Counted from the first letter of the stretch, positions 27,090 through 37,355 are shown. The stretch is 64,000 nt of DNA from Nocardioides oceani (GCF_030412965.1 NZ_JAUHJQ010000001.1:894060-958059), one strand, 5' to 3'. Notes: generated from the letters alone by a model not told the origin. Numbers and translations are program-made.

Positions 27090-28265
27090 TCACAGCAGCG
27101 TCTCGTCGACCTCCACGCCGAACATGCCCCGGCCGTACGACGCGAGCGCGCGCTCGACGTCGTTGGCGACGTGGACCGAGCCCGCGTGCGCGTCGCGCCA
27201 CGCCCGCTCGATCGGGTTGCCGCGGCGCAGCGACTGGCCACCCGCGGTCTTGAAGAGCAGGTCGATCGCCTCGAGCGTCCGCTCCGTCGCGCGCACCTGG
27301 TCGCGGCGGGTGCGCAGCCGCAGCTCCAGCTCGATGGAGCCGTCCTCGGCCGCGGTCACCAGCTCGCGCAGGTTGCGCTCCATCTGCAGCACGGCGGCGT
27401 CGACCTCGCTCGCCGCGCGGGCGACGGCGACCTGGGCGAACTGGTCCTCCGCGAACCGTCCGCCGCCGAGGCTGTCGCGGGTGCGGTGCCGCATCGCGGC
27501 GACGTAGTCGTCCAGGCAGCCCGCCACCGTGCCGACGATCGGCGAGGTGATCGCGCTGGTGAAGACCGCCCCGAACGGGATGCGGTAGAGCGGGCCGGTG
27601 TTGACCTCCTGGCCGGGCCCGGTCAGCCGGGTGTGGTCGGCGTTGCGCAGCAGGCGGTGGGCCGGGACGTGGCAGTCGTCCACGACCACGTCGTTGCTGC
27701 CGGTGCCGCGGAGACCGACGGTGTCCCAGACGTCGAGGACCTCGTAGTCGCGACGGGGCACGAGCAGCGTGACGAACTCGGGCCGGCCGCCCGGCTCGGC
27801 CGGCGCGAGCGCCCCGAGCAGGGCCCACCCGGCGTGGTCGCACCCCGAGGAGAAGCTCCACCGGCCGGAGAGGCGGTAGCCCTCTCCGTCGCGCACGAGC
27901 CGGCCGACCGGCGCGTAGGAGGAGGAGACCAGGACGTCGGGGTCCTCGCCCCACACCTCGTCCTGCGCCGCCTCGGCGAAGAGCGCGACCTGCCACGGGT
28001 GCACGCTGAGCACGGAGGTGACCCAGCCGGTCGAGCCGCACGCGCCCGAGACGGCGCGCACCACCTCGAACAGCTCGACCGGGTGCGCCTCGGCGCCGCC
28101 GTACCGCCGCGGCTGGAGCATCCGGAACACGCCGGCCTCCGCGAGCTCGGCGATCGTCGCGGCCGGCACCCGCCGGGCCTCCTCGGCCTCCGCGGCCCGG
28201 TCGGCGATGGTCGGGAGCAGGGCGTGGACGCGGCCGAGCACGTCGCCGGCGGCCAGGTTCGTCAT
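27090..28265 (-). CDS. HsaA-like flavin-dependent monooxygenase (second copy)
   Basis: A paralogue of HsaA, 391 aa, with the same landmarks: 'RMLQPRRYGGAEAHPVELFE', 'GRWSFSSGCDHAGW', 'DTVGLRGTGSNDVVV' and a C-terminal 'NPIERAWRDAHAGSVHVAND'. The second half diverges from HsaA. The ATG at 28265 is seven bases from a CATGCT -10-like element, suggesting a leaderless message. It is divergent from kshA with a shared operator copy. It may hydroxylate another ring or a variant intermediate such as a 12-hydroxylated or side-chain-bearing one. The exact substrate is unknown. Confidence 0.8.
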   Translation of the reverse strand: MTNLAAGDVLGRVHALLPTIADRAAEAEEARRVPAATIAELAEAGVFRMLQPRRYGGAEAHPVELFEVVRAVSGACGSTGWVTSVLSVHPWQVALFAEAAQDEVWGEDPDVLVSSSYAPVGRLVRDGEGYRLSGRWSFSSGCDHAGWALLGALAPAEPGGRPEFVTLLVPRRDYEVLDVWDTVGLRGTGSNDVVVDDCHVPAHRLLRNADHTRLTGPGQEVNTGPLYRIPFGAVFTSAITSPIVGTVAGCLDDYVAAMRHRTRDSLGGGRFAEDQFAQVAVARAASEVDAAVLQMERNLRELVTAAEDGSIELELRLRTRRDQVRATERTLEAIDLLFKTAGGQSLRRGNPIERAWRDAHAGSVHVANDVERALASYGRGMFGVEVDETLL

Positions 28266-28309
28266 GGCTCGCAGCATGCGTGGGGCCGTCCGTGCGGCGG
28301 CCGCGGCGC

Positions 28310-28324
28310 TTCCGGTGAGTGGGA
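28310..28324. promoter_or_regulatory. Cluster operator copy TTCCGGTGAGTGGGA
   Basis: Shared between the second hsaA-like gene and kshA. Centre is 41.5 bp from a minus-strand CATGCT (28273-28278) and 40.5 bp from a plus-strand GACACT (28355-28360). Confidence 0.6.
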
Positions 28325-28413
28325 CTTCGCGCAGACCCCGCGAAGGCCTCCGCGGACACTCGAGGACCTGCACGACCGAGCACCCGAGAACGCCACCGAG
28401 AACGGAGGAGCAG

Positions 28414-29565
28414 ATGAGCGTCGCTGAGGACGAGGTCCGCCACATCGAGGCGGAAGCCGCGCCGACGAGGTTCGCCCGGGGGTGGCACTGCCTCGGTCTG
28501 GAGAAGGACTTCCGCGACGGCAAGCCGCACCAGGTCAAGGCCTTCGGCCAGAAGCTGGTCGTCTTCGCCGGCGAGGACGGCACCCTCAACGTGCTCGACG
28601 CCTACTGCCGCCACATGGGTGGCGACCTCTCGCAGGGCACGGTCAAGGGCAACGAGATCGCCTGCCCGTTCCACGACTGGCGCTGGGGCGGCGACGGCCG
28701 CTGCAAGCAGATCCCCTACGCCCGCCGCGTCCCGCTCCGCGCCCGCACCGCCACCTGGCCGACGCTGGTCCAGGACGGCATGCTCTTCGTCTGGAACGAC
28801 CCCGAGGGCAACCCGCCGCCGCCGGAGGTCACGATCCCCCGCATCGAGGGGTACGGCGACCCGGAGTGGACCGACTGGGTCTGGTACTCGGTCACCATCG
28901 ACGGCTCCAACTGCCGCGAGATCGTCGACAACATCGTCGACATGGCGCACTTCTTCTACGTGCACTACTCCTTCCCGACCTTCTTCTCCAACGTCTTCGA
29001 GGGTCACGTCGCCACCCAGACGATGAAGGGCGTCGGCCGCGAGGACATCCGCCCGCAGAAGTCGAGGTCCGGCGCCCGCACCTCGCTGGGCAACTCCTCG
29101 GTCGCCTCCTACCACGGCCCGTCGTTCATGATCGACGACCTGACCTACCACTACGACGACGGCGACGTCCCGAGCATCCTGATCAACTGCCACTACCCGG
29201 TCGACGCGAACTCCTTCGTGCTGCAGTACGGCGTCATCGTCAAGAAGCAGCCCGGCGTCGACGACGCGACCGCCCAGGAGATGGCGCGCCGGCAGGGCGA
29301 CTTCATCCGGATCGGCTTCGAGCAGGACGTCGAGATCTGGCGGAACAAGGCCCGCATCGACAACCCGCTGCTGTGCGAGGAGGACGGGCCGGTCTACCAG
29401 CTGCGCCGGTGGTACGAGCAGTTCTACGTCGACGTCGCGGACGTGACCCCCGAGATGACCGAGCGCTTCGAGTTCGAGATCGACACGACCCGCCCGAACG
29501 AGGCGTGGCGCAGGGAGGTCGAGGAGAACATCCGCAGGCGCGAGGCCAGCGGGCAGCCCGCCTGA
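28414..29565 (+). CDS. kshA: 3-ketosteroid 9-alpha-hydroxylase, Rieske oxygenase component
   Basis: Rieske non-haem iron oxygenase of 383 aa. The [2Fe-2S] ligands are C65-x-H67 ('YCRHMGGDL') and C84-x2-H87 ('CPFHDWRWG'). The catalytic iron site is 'DNIVDMAHFFYVH' with H179 and H184. It hydroxylates C9 of 3-ketosteroids using electrons from KshB; combined with delta-1-dehydrogenation this opens ring B. ATG at 28414 has a strong GGAGGAG. First gene of a seven-gene operon whose members overlap by 1-4 bases through to a FadD gene at 34440. Confidence 0.93.
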   Translation: MSVAEDEVRHIEAEAAPTRFARGWHCLGLEKDFRDGKPHQVKAFGQKLVVFAGEDGTLNVLDAYCRHMGGDLSQGTVKGNEIACPFHDWRWGGDGRCKQIPYARRVPLRARTATWPTLVQDGMLFVWNDPEGNPPPPEVTIPRIEGYGDPEWTDWVWYSVTIDGSNCREIVDNIVDMAHFFYVHYSFPTFFSNVFEGHVATQTMKGVGREDIRPQKSRSGARTSLGNSSVASYHGPSFMIDDLTYHYDDGDVPSILINCHYPVDANSFVLQYGVIVKKQPGVDDATAQEMARRQGDFIRIGFEQDVEIWRNKARIDNPLLCEEDGPVYQLRRWYEQFYVDVADVTPEMTERFEFEIDTTRPNEAWRREVEENIRRREASGQPA

Positions 29566-29894
29566 TGGCCGTCCGCCCCGACAACCGGCTCACCGACGGG
29601 CCGATGAGCCAGGTGGCCTGCACGACGTGCGGCGCCTCCGTCGAGGCCCGCAAGAGCAGCTGGGAGCAGACCAGCATCCAGTGGCACGACGACGCCGTCG
29701 AGCGCTGCATCGAGCGGCGGGCCTCGAACCCGCGGCCGGGCACCAACGGCGGCGCGTTCCCCGGCTGCCAGGCCCTGCGCGAGAGCATCCGCGAGGCCGC
29801 CGTCCGCGGCGACCTCGCGGTGCAGGACGGCGACCCGCTGCCGACCAATCCCGAGAACCCCGACCACCCTGATTCCGAGGTGACCCCCGCATGA
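29565..29894 (+). CDS. Small Cys-containing protein following kshA (unknown)
   Basis: 109-aa protein whose ATG overlaps the kshA stop (TGATG) and whose TGA overlaps the next gene's ATG, so it is translated with both. The N-terminal 'QVACTTCGASVE' carries a CxxC pair; 'VERCIERRAS' and 'FPGCQALRES' add two more Cys. A metal-binding or small ferredoxin-like fold is possible, but the spacing fits no family I can name. The acidic, Pro-rich tail looks disordered. Position alone suggests a role with the KshA oxygenase. Not recognised otherwise. Confidence 0.65.
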   Translation: MAVRPDNRLTDGPMSQVACTTCGASVEARKSSWEQTSIQWHDDAVERCIERRASNPRPGTNGGAFPGCQALRESIREAAVRGDLAVQDGDPLPTNPENPDHPDSEVTPA

Positions 29895-30688
29895 TCGACG
29901 TCGCACGGCACGGCCCCTGGGCGGTGATCGCCGGTGGCTCCGAGGGCGTCGGCGCATCGTTCGCGACCCAGCTCGCCGAGGCCGGTCTCGACCTCGTGCT
30001 GCTGGCGCGCAAGCCGGGCCCGCTCGAGGAGACCGCCGAGGCGGCCCGGGCCCTGGGCGCGGAGGTCCGCACGCTCGCGGTGGACCTGACCGACCCCGAG
30101 GCGATGACGAGGATCGCGGAGGTGACCGAGGGCCTCGAGGTGGGGTTGCTGGTCTTCAACGCGGGCGCCAACACCTACGGGCACGAGTTCGTCACCGGCG
30201 AGCTCGACCGGTTCCGCCAGGTCATCGACCTCAACATCACCGCCCAGATGGCGATGGTGCGCCACTTCGGCGAGCCGATGAAGGAGCGCCGCCGCGGCGG
30301 CATCCTGCTCGTCGGCTCCCTCGCGGGCTTCATGGGTCAGGCACAGATCTCGGTCTACTCAGCGGTCAAGGCGTTCTGCCGGATCTTCGCCGAAGGCCTC
30401 TGGCTGGAGATGCGCGAGCACGACGTCGACGTCCTGGAGTTCGTCCTCGGCGTCACCCGCACCCCCGCCATGGCGCGGGCCGGGCTCTCGATGGACGTCC
30501 CCGGCCTGCACGTCTCCGAGCCCGACGACGTCGCCCGCCAGGCGCTGGCCTCCCTCGGCGACGGCCCGGTCCAGGTGGCCGCCGGCAACGAGCGCGCCGT
30601 CGAGGCCCGCAGTGGCACCGACCGCACCCGCCTCGTCCTCGGCGCGCACGAGGCCATGAAGAAGCTGCTGCCGCCGGCCTCGGCCTGA
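29891..30688 (+). CDS. SDR family oxidoreductase (DltE/YqjQ-like)
   Basis: SDR of 265 aa with 'WAVIAGGSEGVGASFATQLAEAGLDLVLLARK' as cofactor motif and 'FNAGAN' in place of NNAG. The catalytic region is 'LVGSLAGFMGQAQISVYSAVKAF'. Members of this branch act on ketones, hydroxysteroids or 3-ketoacyl substrates. It sits inside the kshA operon with a 4-base overlap to the small protein before it, followed 26 bp later by an LLM flavin enzyme. Substrate unknown. Confidence 0.8.
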   Translation: MIDVARHGPWAVIAGGSEGVGASFATQLAEAGLDLVLLARKPGPLEETAEAARALGAEVRTLAVDLTDPEAMTRIAEVTEGLEVGLLVFNAGANTYGHEFVTGELDRFRQVIDLNITAQMAMVRHFGEPMKERRRGGILLVGSLAGFMGQAQISVYSAVKAFCRIFAEGLWLEMREHDVDVLEFVLGVTRTPAMARAGLSMDVPGLHVSEPDDVARQALASLGDGPVQVAAGNERAVEARSGTDRTRLVLGAHEAMKKLLPPASA

Positions 30689-30714
30689 GCGGCGCGAGCA
30701 CCGAGGAGAGACCC

Positions 30715-31572
30715 GTGCAGCTGGGCATCGTCAGCCCCGTCGTGACCGCGAACCCGGGCGCCCACAGCGCCTGGGAGGAGGGCGCCGGCATCGCCGAGCT
30801 CACCCGCATCGCCGAGACCGCGGACCGGCTCGGCTTCCACCACCTGACCTGCAGCGAGCACGTCGCGGTCCCGGTCGCGGTCGCCGAGCAGCGCGGCGCG
30901 ACGTACTGGGACCCGCTGGCGACCCTGGGCTACCTCGCCGCCCGCACCGAGCGGATCCGGCTCGCCACCCAGGTGCTGGTGCTCGGGTACCACCACCCGC
31001 TCGAGCTCGCCAAGCGCTACGGCACCCTCGACCTGGTCAGCGGCGGCCGCGTCGTGCTGGGTCTCGGCGTCGGGTCGCTGGAGGAGGAGTTCGAGCTCCT
31101 CGGCGCGACCTTCGAGGGGCGCGGCGCGATCGCCGACGACGCGCTGGCCGCGCTGCGCGCCGCCCTCGGTCGACGCACGCCGAGCTACGCCGGCAGCCAC
31201 TTCCGCTTCGAGGGCATGGTCGTCGAGCCGCACGCCGTGCAGGAGCACCTGCCGCTGTGGATCGGCGGGCGGACGCCGCGCTCCCTGCGCCGCGCGGTCA
31301 CCCTCGGCGACGGCTGGGTGCCCTTCGGGCTCGGCCTCGACGCGCTGACCTCGATGCTCGCCGGGGTCGACCTGCCCGAGGGCTTCGAGGTCGTGCTGTC
31401 CGCCGGCCGCGCGGCCGACGCGCTCGGTGACCCCGAGGGCACCGCCGAGCGGATCCGCCGGGTCCGTGCCGCGGGCGCCACGCTCGTCAGCACCGCCGTC
31501 CAGGCGGAGTCCGCGGACCACTACTGCGAGCAGCTCGAGGCGCTCGCGAGCATCGGCAAGGAGATCGGATGA
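30715..31572 (+). CDS. LLM-class (F420/FMN) flavin-dependent oxidoreductase, copy 1
   Basis: Luciferase-like monooxygenase fold, 285 aa, GTG start with GAGGAGAG upstream. 'FHHLTCSEHVAVPVA', 'LGYLAARTERIRLATQVLVLGYHHPLELAKRYGTLDLVSGGRVVLGLGVGSLEEEF' and 'PLWIGGRTPRSLRRAV' are typical of actinobacterial F420-dependent LLM proteins. Its TGA overlaps the ATG of a SnoaL-like gene. The same LLM-SnoaL pairing occurs again at 37.4-38.7 kb. It could be an oxidoreductase or a Baeyer-Villiger-type enzyme; sequence cannot decide. Confidence 0.8.
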   Translation: MQLGIVSPVVTANPGAHSAWEEGAGIAELTRIAETADRLGFHHLTCSEHVAVPVAVAEQRGATYWDPLATLGYLAARTERIRLATQVLVLGYHHPLELAKRYGTLDLVSGGRVVLGLGVGSLEEEFELLGATFEGRGAIADDALAALRAALGRRTPSYAGSHFRFEGMVVEPHAVQEHLPLWIGGRTPRSLRRAVTLGDGWVPFGLGLDALTSMLAGVDLPEGFEVVLSAGRAADALGDPEGTAERIRRVRAAGATLVSTAVQAESADHYCEQLEALASIGKEIG

Positions 31573-32063
31573 CCACCGACGTGGCGGCGCGCCTGGACGC
31601 CCTCGAGAGCCGGCTGCGGCGGCTCGAGGACGAGCGCGAGATCCTGCAGCTCATCACCGCCTACGGCCCGCTCGTCGACGCCGGCCGCGCCGACGAGGTC
31701 GCGGCGCTGTGGACCGAGGACGGCGTCTACGACATCGACGAGGTCTTCCTGGGCGACCAGGAGGCGATCCACGCGATGGTCCTCTCCCGCGGCCACCAGC
31801 GGTGGATCGCGGGCGGCTGCTCCCACTTCCTGGGGCCCGCCCACGTCACCGTCGACGGCGACGAGGCGGTCGCGGTCTGCGAGTCGCTCATGGTCACGCA
31901 CGGCGACGACGGGTTCGTCGTGCGGCGCGCCACCGCCAACCACTGGCAGCTGCGCCGGACCCCGGCCGGCTGGCGGGTCACCGTGCGGACGAGCCGGGTG
32001 CTCGACGGTCGCGCCGAGTCGCCGGCCCTGCTCGCCGCGGGCGCCCTCGGGGAGCGCCCGTGA
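31569..32063 (+). CDS. SnoaL-like protein (nuclear transport factor 2 fold), copy 1
   Basis: 164-aa protein. It starts with a short coiled segment ('RLDALESRLRRLEDEREILQLI') followed by an NTF2-like cone: 'YGPLVDAGRADEVAALWTEDGVYDID', 'GGCSHFLGPAHVTVDGDEAVAV' and 'NHWQLRRTPAGWRVTVRTSRVLDG'. The family includes isomerases, dehydratases and hydratases such as ketosteroid isomerase, as well as non-enzymatic members. Coupled by ATGA and GTGA overlaps to the LLM and SDR genes around it, so it likely acts on the same intermediate. Catalytic residues cannot be assigned. Confidence 0.75.
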   Translation: MTTDVAARLDALESRLRRLEDEREILQLITAYGPLVDAGRADEVAALWTEDGVYDIDEVFLGDQEAIHAMVLSRGHQRWIAGGCSHFLGPAHVTVDGDEAVAVCESLMVTHGDDGFVVRRATANHWQLRRTPAGWRVTVRTSRVLDGRAESPALLAAGALGERP

Positions 32064-32839
32064 GCGCCCCGGGCCGGCTGGCCGGCCGCGTCGCGATCGT
32101 CACCGGCGGCGGTGACGGCATCGGCGCCGGGATCGCGCGGGCGTACGCCGCGGAGGGCGCGAGGGTCGTCGTCGCGGAGTACGCCGAGGGGCCCGGCCGG
32201 GCCGTCGCCGAGGAGGTCGGCGGCCTGTTCGTGCACACCGACGTCTCCGACAAGGCCCAGGTGCACGCGATGGTCAGCGCCGCCGTGGACACCTACGGCT
32301 CCGTGGACGTCCTCGTCAACAACGCCTGGGGGCACATCCCGTACAGCCGCGTCGAGGACAAGACCGACGCCACGATCGACCGCGCCTTCGCGGTCGGCTT
32401 CCGCGGCCCGCTGTGGGCCATGCAGGCCGCCTTCGGGCACATGAAGCAGGCCGGCTGGGGCCGGGTGGTCAACCTGTGCAGCCTCAACGGCGTCAACGCG
32501 CACGTCGGCAGCATGGAGTACAACACGGCCAAGGAGGCGCTGCGCACCCTCACCCGCACCGCCGCCCGCGAGTGGGCGCCCACCGGCGTCGTCGTCAACG
32601 CGCTGTGCCCGGGCGCCAAGAGCGCGGCCTTCCGCCGCGCCATGTCCGACCACCCCGAGCTGGAGAGCGCGGCCGACCAGGGCAACCCGATGGGACGCAT
32701 CGGCGACCCGCTCACCGACATCGCGCCGGTGGCGGTCTTCCTCGCCAGCGAGGACTGCCGCTACCTCACCGGCAACACGCTGTTCGTGGACGGAGGCGCG
32801 CACATCAACGGCGTGGCCTGGCAGCCTCAGCTCCCGTGA
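32060..32839 (+). CDS. SDR family oxidoreductase
   Basis: Classical SDR, 259 aa, GTG start overlapping the SnoaL stop. 'VAIVTGGGDGIGAGIARAYAAEGARVVV', 'VLVNNAWG', catalytic 'LNGVNAHVGSMEYNTAKEALRTLTR' and the end 'YLTGNTLFVDGGAHING'. The 'NNAWG' variant is shared with a small set of degradative SDRs. Its TGA overlaps the GTG of the following FadD. A hydroxysteroid or hydroxyacyl dehydrogenase is likely from context. Confidence 0.8.
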   Translation: MSAPGRLAGRVAIVTGGGDGIGAGIARAYAAEGARVVVAEYAEGPGRAVAEEVGGLFVHTDVSDKAQVHAMVSAAVDTYGSVDVLVNNAWGHIPYSRVEDKTDATIDRAFAVGFRGPLWAMQAAFGHMKQAGWGRVVNLCSLNGVNAHVGSMEYNTAKEALRTLTRTAAREWAPTGVVVNALCPGAKSAAFRRAMSDHPELESAADQGNPMGRIGDPLTDIAPVAVFLASEDCRYLTGNTLFVDGGAHINGVAWQPQLP

Positions 32840-34440
32840 CCGAGCCGACCCCCGAGCCGACCCCCGAGCCGACCTTCGGCGCCCTCGTCGCCGCCCGCGC
32901 CGAGGACGACGCGACCGCCCTGTGGTTCGAGGACCGCAGCTGGACCTGGCGCGAGGTGGTCGCCGAGGCCGGCCGGCGCGCCGGCCTGCTCGAGGAGCTG
33001 CGCGTCCCGGGCCCCTGGCACGTCGGGCTGGCGCTGGAGAACACCGCCGAGCACCTGTTCTGGTGGTGCGCCGCGGCGCTCGCCGGCGCGACGATGGTCG
33101 GCATCAACCCCACCCGCCGCGGACCGGACCTGGCCCGCGACATCACCTTCACCGAGTGCCAGGCGATGGTCGTCGACGACAGCCGGCTCGCGCTGCTCGA
33201 CGGCCTCGACACCGGCGTCCCGGCCGAGCGGACGCTCCGCGTCGACACCCCCGGGTACGCCGCCCGGCTGGCCGCCGCGACGCCGCTCGACCCGGCCCGG
33301 GCCGCCGCGGTCGACCCGGCCACGGCGTACTCCCTCGTCTTCACCAGCGGCACCACCTCGGCACCCAAGGCGGTCATCTGCACCCAGCGCCGGATGGGCC
33401 GGATCGCGGTGCAGCAGGCCGAGCGGCGCTCGCTGACCGCGGCCGACGTGTTCTACGTGGTGATGCCGATGTTCCACTCCAACGCGATCATGGCCGGCAT
33501 CGCGCCCGCGGTGCGCACCGGCGGGACGATCGTGCTGCGCCGGCGGTTCTCGGCCTCGTCGTGGCTGCCGGACGTGCGGCGCCACGGGGTGACGTTCTTC
33601 AACTACGTCGGCAAGCCGCTGCACTACGTGCTGGCGACCCCCGAGCGGCCCGACGACGCCGACAACCCGCTGCGGATCGCGTTCGGCAACGAGGCCTCCG
33701 AGCGCGACATCGCGGAGTTCTCGCGCCGGTTCGGCTGCCAGGTCGTCGACTCGTTCGGGTCCAGCGAGGGCGAGATCCGGATCATCCGGACGCCGGACAC
33801 ACCGCCGGGCTCGCTCGGCGTCGCGCCCGAGGGCACCGTCGTGATCGACCCCGAGACGCTCCAGGAGTGCCCGCCCGCGCGCTTCGACGCCGCCGGCGTG
33901 CTCCTCGACGCGGACGAGGCCGTCGGGGAGATCGTCAACACCACCGGCGCGGCGCTGTTCGAGGGCTACTGGAACAACCCCGAGGCCGAGGCCGCGCGGC
34001 TGCGCCACGGCTGGGTCTGGTCCGGCGACCTCGCCTACCGCGACGCCGACGGGTTCTTCTACTTCGCCGGCCGCTCCGGGGACTGGCTGCGCGTGGACGG
34101 CGAGAACATCGCCGTCGCCCCGGTGGAGCGGCTGCTCGGCCGGTTCCCGGCGTTCTCGGGCGTCGCCGTGCTGGCGGTGCCGGACGAGACCGTCGGCGAC
34201 GCGGTGCTGGCCGTGGCCGAGCTGGCGGCCGGCGCGGCGTTCGACGCCGACGCCTTCGCCGACTTCCTCGCCGCGCAGCCCGACCTCGGCACGAAGTGGG
34301 TGCCGCGCTACCTCCGCCTGGTCGAGGCGCTCCCCCGCACGCCGACCAGCAAGGTGGTCAAGCGCCAGGTCGACACCTCGGTCGACGCCGGCGTGCTGGT
34401 GCGCGAGGCAGCGACGTACCGCTACCGGCCGGTGGGCTGA
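32836..34440 (+). CDS. AMP-forming acyl-CoA ligase (FadD17-like), copy 1
   Basis: ANL ligase of 534 aa, GTG start overlapping the SDR stop. The first residues are a Thr-Pro-Glu repeat. 'YSLVFTSGTTSAPKAVICTQ' is the adenylate P-loop, with 'VVDSFGSSEGEIRI', 'WSGDLAYRDADGFFYFAGRSGDWLRVDGENIAV' and the C-terminal 'RTPTSKVVKRQV' Lys motif. It would activate a steroid-derived acid. The last 19 bases overlap the convergent gene for a related ligase, which shares the unusual 'SSEG' version of the TES motif, so the two are likely paralogues. Confidence 0.85.
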   Translation: MTEPTPEPTPEPTFGALVAARAEDDATALWFEDRSWTWREVVAEAGRRAGLLEELRVPGPWHVGLALENTAEHLFWWCAAALAGATMVGINPTRRGPDLARDITFTECQAMVVDDSRLALLDGLDTGVPAERTLRVDTPGYAARLAAATPLDPARAAAVDPATAYSLVFTSGTTSAPKAVICTQRRMGRIAVQQAERRSLTAADVFYVVMPMFHSNAIMAGIAPAVRTGGTIVLRRRFSASSWLPDVRRHGVTFFNYVGKPLHYVLATPERPDDADNPLRIAFGNEASERDIAEFSRRFGCQVVDSFGSSEGEIRIIRTPDTPPGSLGVAPEGTVVIDPETLQECPPARFDAAGVLLDADEAVGEIVNTTGAALFEGYWNNPEAEAARLRHGWVWSGDLAYRDADGFFYFAGRSGDWLRVDGENIAVAPVERLLGRFPAFSGVAVLAVPDETVGDAVLAVAELAAGAAFDADAFADFLAAQPDLGTKWVPRYLRLVEALPRTPTSKVVKRQVDTSVDAGVLVREAATYRYRPVG

Positions 34441-36098
34441 GCCGGCAGCAGCGCCTGCCGGTCGTGGGCGGCGAACTCCGCCTCCAGGGCGGCCCGCCGC
34501 TCGGCGTCCAGCGCGACGTACTCCGCCGTGCGTCCGACGCGCACGTGCACCGGGTCCTCGGTCGCCCACGCCGCCGCCCGCAGCGGCGCCTTGTCCACCT
34601 TGTTGCTGGCGGTCAACGGGATGGCCTCGGTGACGCGGACCAGGCGCGGCCACCACTTGGCGCCCATCTCCGGCTGCGCGGCCAGGTGGGCGCCGAACGC
34701 GGCCGGGTCGAAGGACGCGCCCGGCTCGAGCTCAAGGGTGCACATCACCTGGTCGCCGGTGGCAGGGTCCGGCACGGCGTAGACCACCGCGGAGAGGACG
34801 CCCGGGACACGCGCGAGCAGCCGCTCGACCGGTGCGGCCGCGAAGTTCTCGCTGTCCACCCGCAGCCAGTCCGAGGATCGCCCGGCGAACCAGAACCAGC
34901 CCTGCTCGTCGCGGTAGCCCAGGTCGCCGGACCAGAAGTCCCCGCCGCGCACCCGGTCGGCCATCGCCTCGGGGTTGCGGTAGTAGCCCTCGAAGCGCTC
35001 CGCACCGCCGATCGCGACGATCTCGCCGACCGCCTCGGGGTTGAGCAGCCGGCCGACCTCGTCGAAGACCGCGCGGGGGCACTCCACGCCGGTCGCCTCG
35101 TCCAGCACGCGCACGTCGACGTCGACCGCGAGGCCGAGCGCGCCGGTCGGCGTCTCGGGCGTCCGGTTGATCCGGAAGACGCCCTCGCTGGAGCCGAAGC
35201 CCTCCATCACCTCGCAGCCGAACCGCTCGGAGAACCGCGCCGCGTCGGCCTCGGACGCCTCGGTGCCGTAGGCCAGCTCGAGGGTCGAGGTGCGGTCGCG
35301 CGGGCCCTCGGGGCGGCTGAGGACGTAGGACAGCGCGCGCCCGACGTAGTTGACGAAGGTGACGCCGTAGCGGTGCACGTCCTCGGCGAAGGCGCTCGCG
35401 GAGAACCGCCGGGTCAGCGCCACGGTCGCGCCGACGTGCATCGCCGGCGCCAGGTTGAGCATGACGGCGTTGCCGTGGAACAGCGGCATGCACAGGTAGG
35501 TCACCGAGTCCCGGCGCAGGCGCGCGCGCCCGACGAGCGAGGCGGTGAGCCGTCCGAGCCGGCCCTGGCTGACCACGACCGCCTTCGGCGCGCCGGTCGA
35601 GCCGGAGCTGAACAGCAGCATCGCGAGGTCGTCGGGCTGCGGGAGCCGCTCGGGCACGGGGGCACCGCGGTACGGCGCCAGCACCTCGTCGTACGACGGG
35701 TGGTCGACGTCGAGCACGCGGGCGGCGGGCACGCCGTGGTCGCCGCCCTCCAGCAGGTGCGCGAGCCGCGCCTCGGTGACGAGCAGGTCGACGTCGGCGT
35801 GCCGGATGTCGTGGGCCAGCTCGGCGCCGCTGCGGCTGGCGTTGATGCCCACCACGACCGCGCCGGCCAGCGCGCCGCCGCCGATCCAGAAGACGAAGTC
35901 CGGGACGTTCTCGAGCAGGACGCCGACGTGCACCTGCCGCCCCTCGGGCGGCGGCACCAGCGCGGTCAACGCCGCGGCGCGGGTCGCGCTCTCGGCGACC
36001 ACCTCGGCCCACGTCCACTGCCGGTCCTCGAAGCGGAGGCCGACCGCGTCGTCGCCCGCCCGGGAGGCGACGATGTCGGCGAACGTTCCGGCACCCAT
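34422..36098 (-). CDS. AMP-forming acyl-CoA ligase (FadD17-like), copy 2
   Basis: Second ligase of the same branch, 558 aa. 'DDLAMLLFSSGSTGAPKAVVVSQ', 'CEVMEGFGSSEGVFRI' and 'WSGDLGYRDEQGWFWFAGRSSDWLRVDSENF'. The C-terminal Lys motif is 'LTASNKVDKAPLR'. ATG at 36098, one base after the stop of the upstream thiolase, so the two form an operon. Two near-sister ligases facing each other suggest activation of two related acids, for example different propionate-type ring remnants or side chains. Confidence 0.85.
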   Translation of the reverse strand: MGAGTFADIVASRAGDDAVGLRFEDRQWTWAEVVAESATRAAALTALVPPPEGRQVHVGVLLENVPDFVFWIGGGALAGAVVVGINASRSGAELAHDIRHADVDLLVTEARLAHLLEGGDHGVPAARVLDVDHPSYDEVLAPYRGAPVPERLPQPDDLAMLLFSSGSTGAPKAVVVSQGRLGRLTASLVGRARLRRDSVTYLCMPLFHGNAVMLNLAPAMHVGATVALTRRFSASAFAEDVHRYGVTFVNYVGRALSYVLSRPEGPRDRTSTLELAYGTEASEADAARFSERFGCEVMEGFGSSEGVFRINRTPETPTGALGLAVDVDVRVLDEATGVECPRAVFDEVGRLLNPEAVGEIVAIGGAERFEGYYRNPEAMADRVRGGDFWSGDLGYRDEQGWFWFAGRSSDWLRVDSENFAAAPVERLLARVPGVLSAVVYAVPDPATGDQVMCTLELEPGASFDPAAFGAHLAAQPEMGAKWWPRLVRVTEAIPLTASNKVDKAPLRAAAWATEDPVHVRVGRTAEYVALDAERRAALEAEFAAHDRQALLPAQPTGR

Positions 36099-36099
36099 G

Positions 36100-37314
<1,215 letters not shown>

Positions 37315-37355
37315 GCCCCACCGGTGGGGGGTCCCCCGCGCCCTATCGTCGCGGC

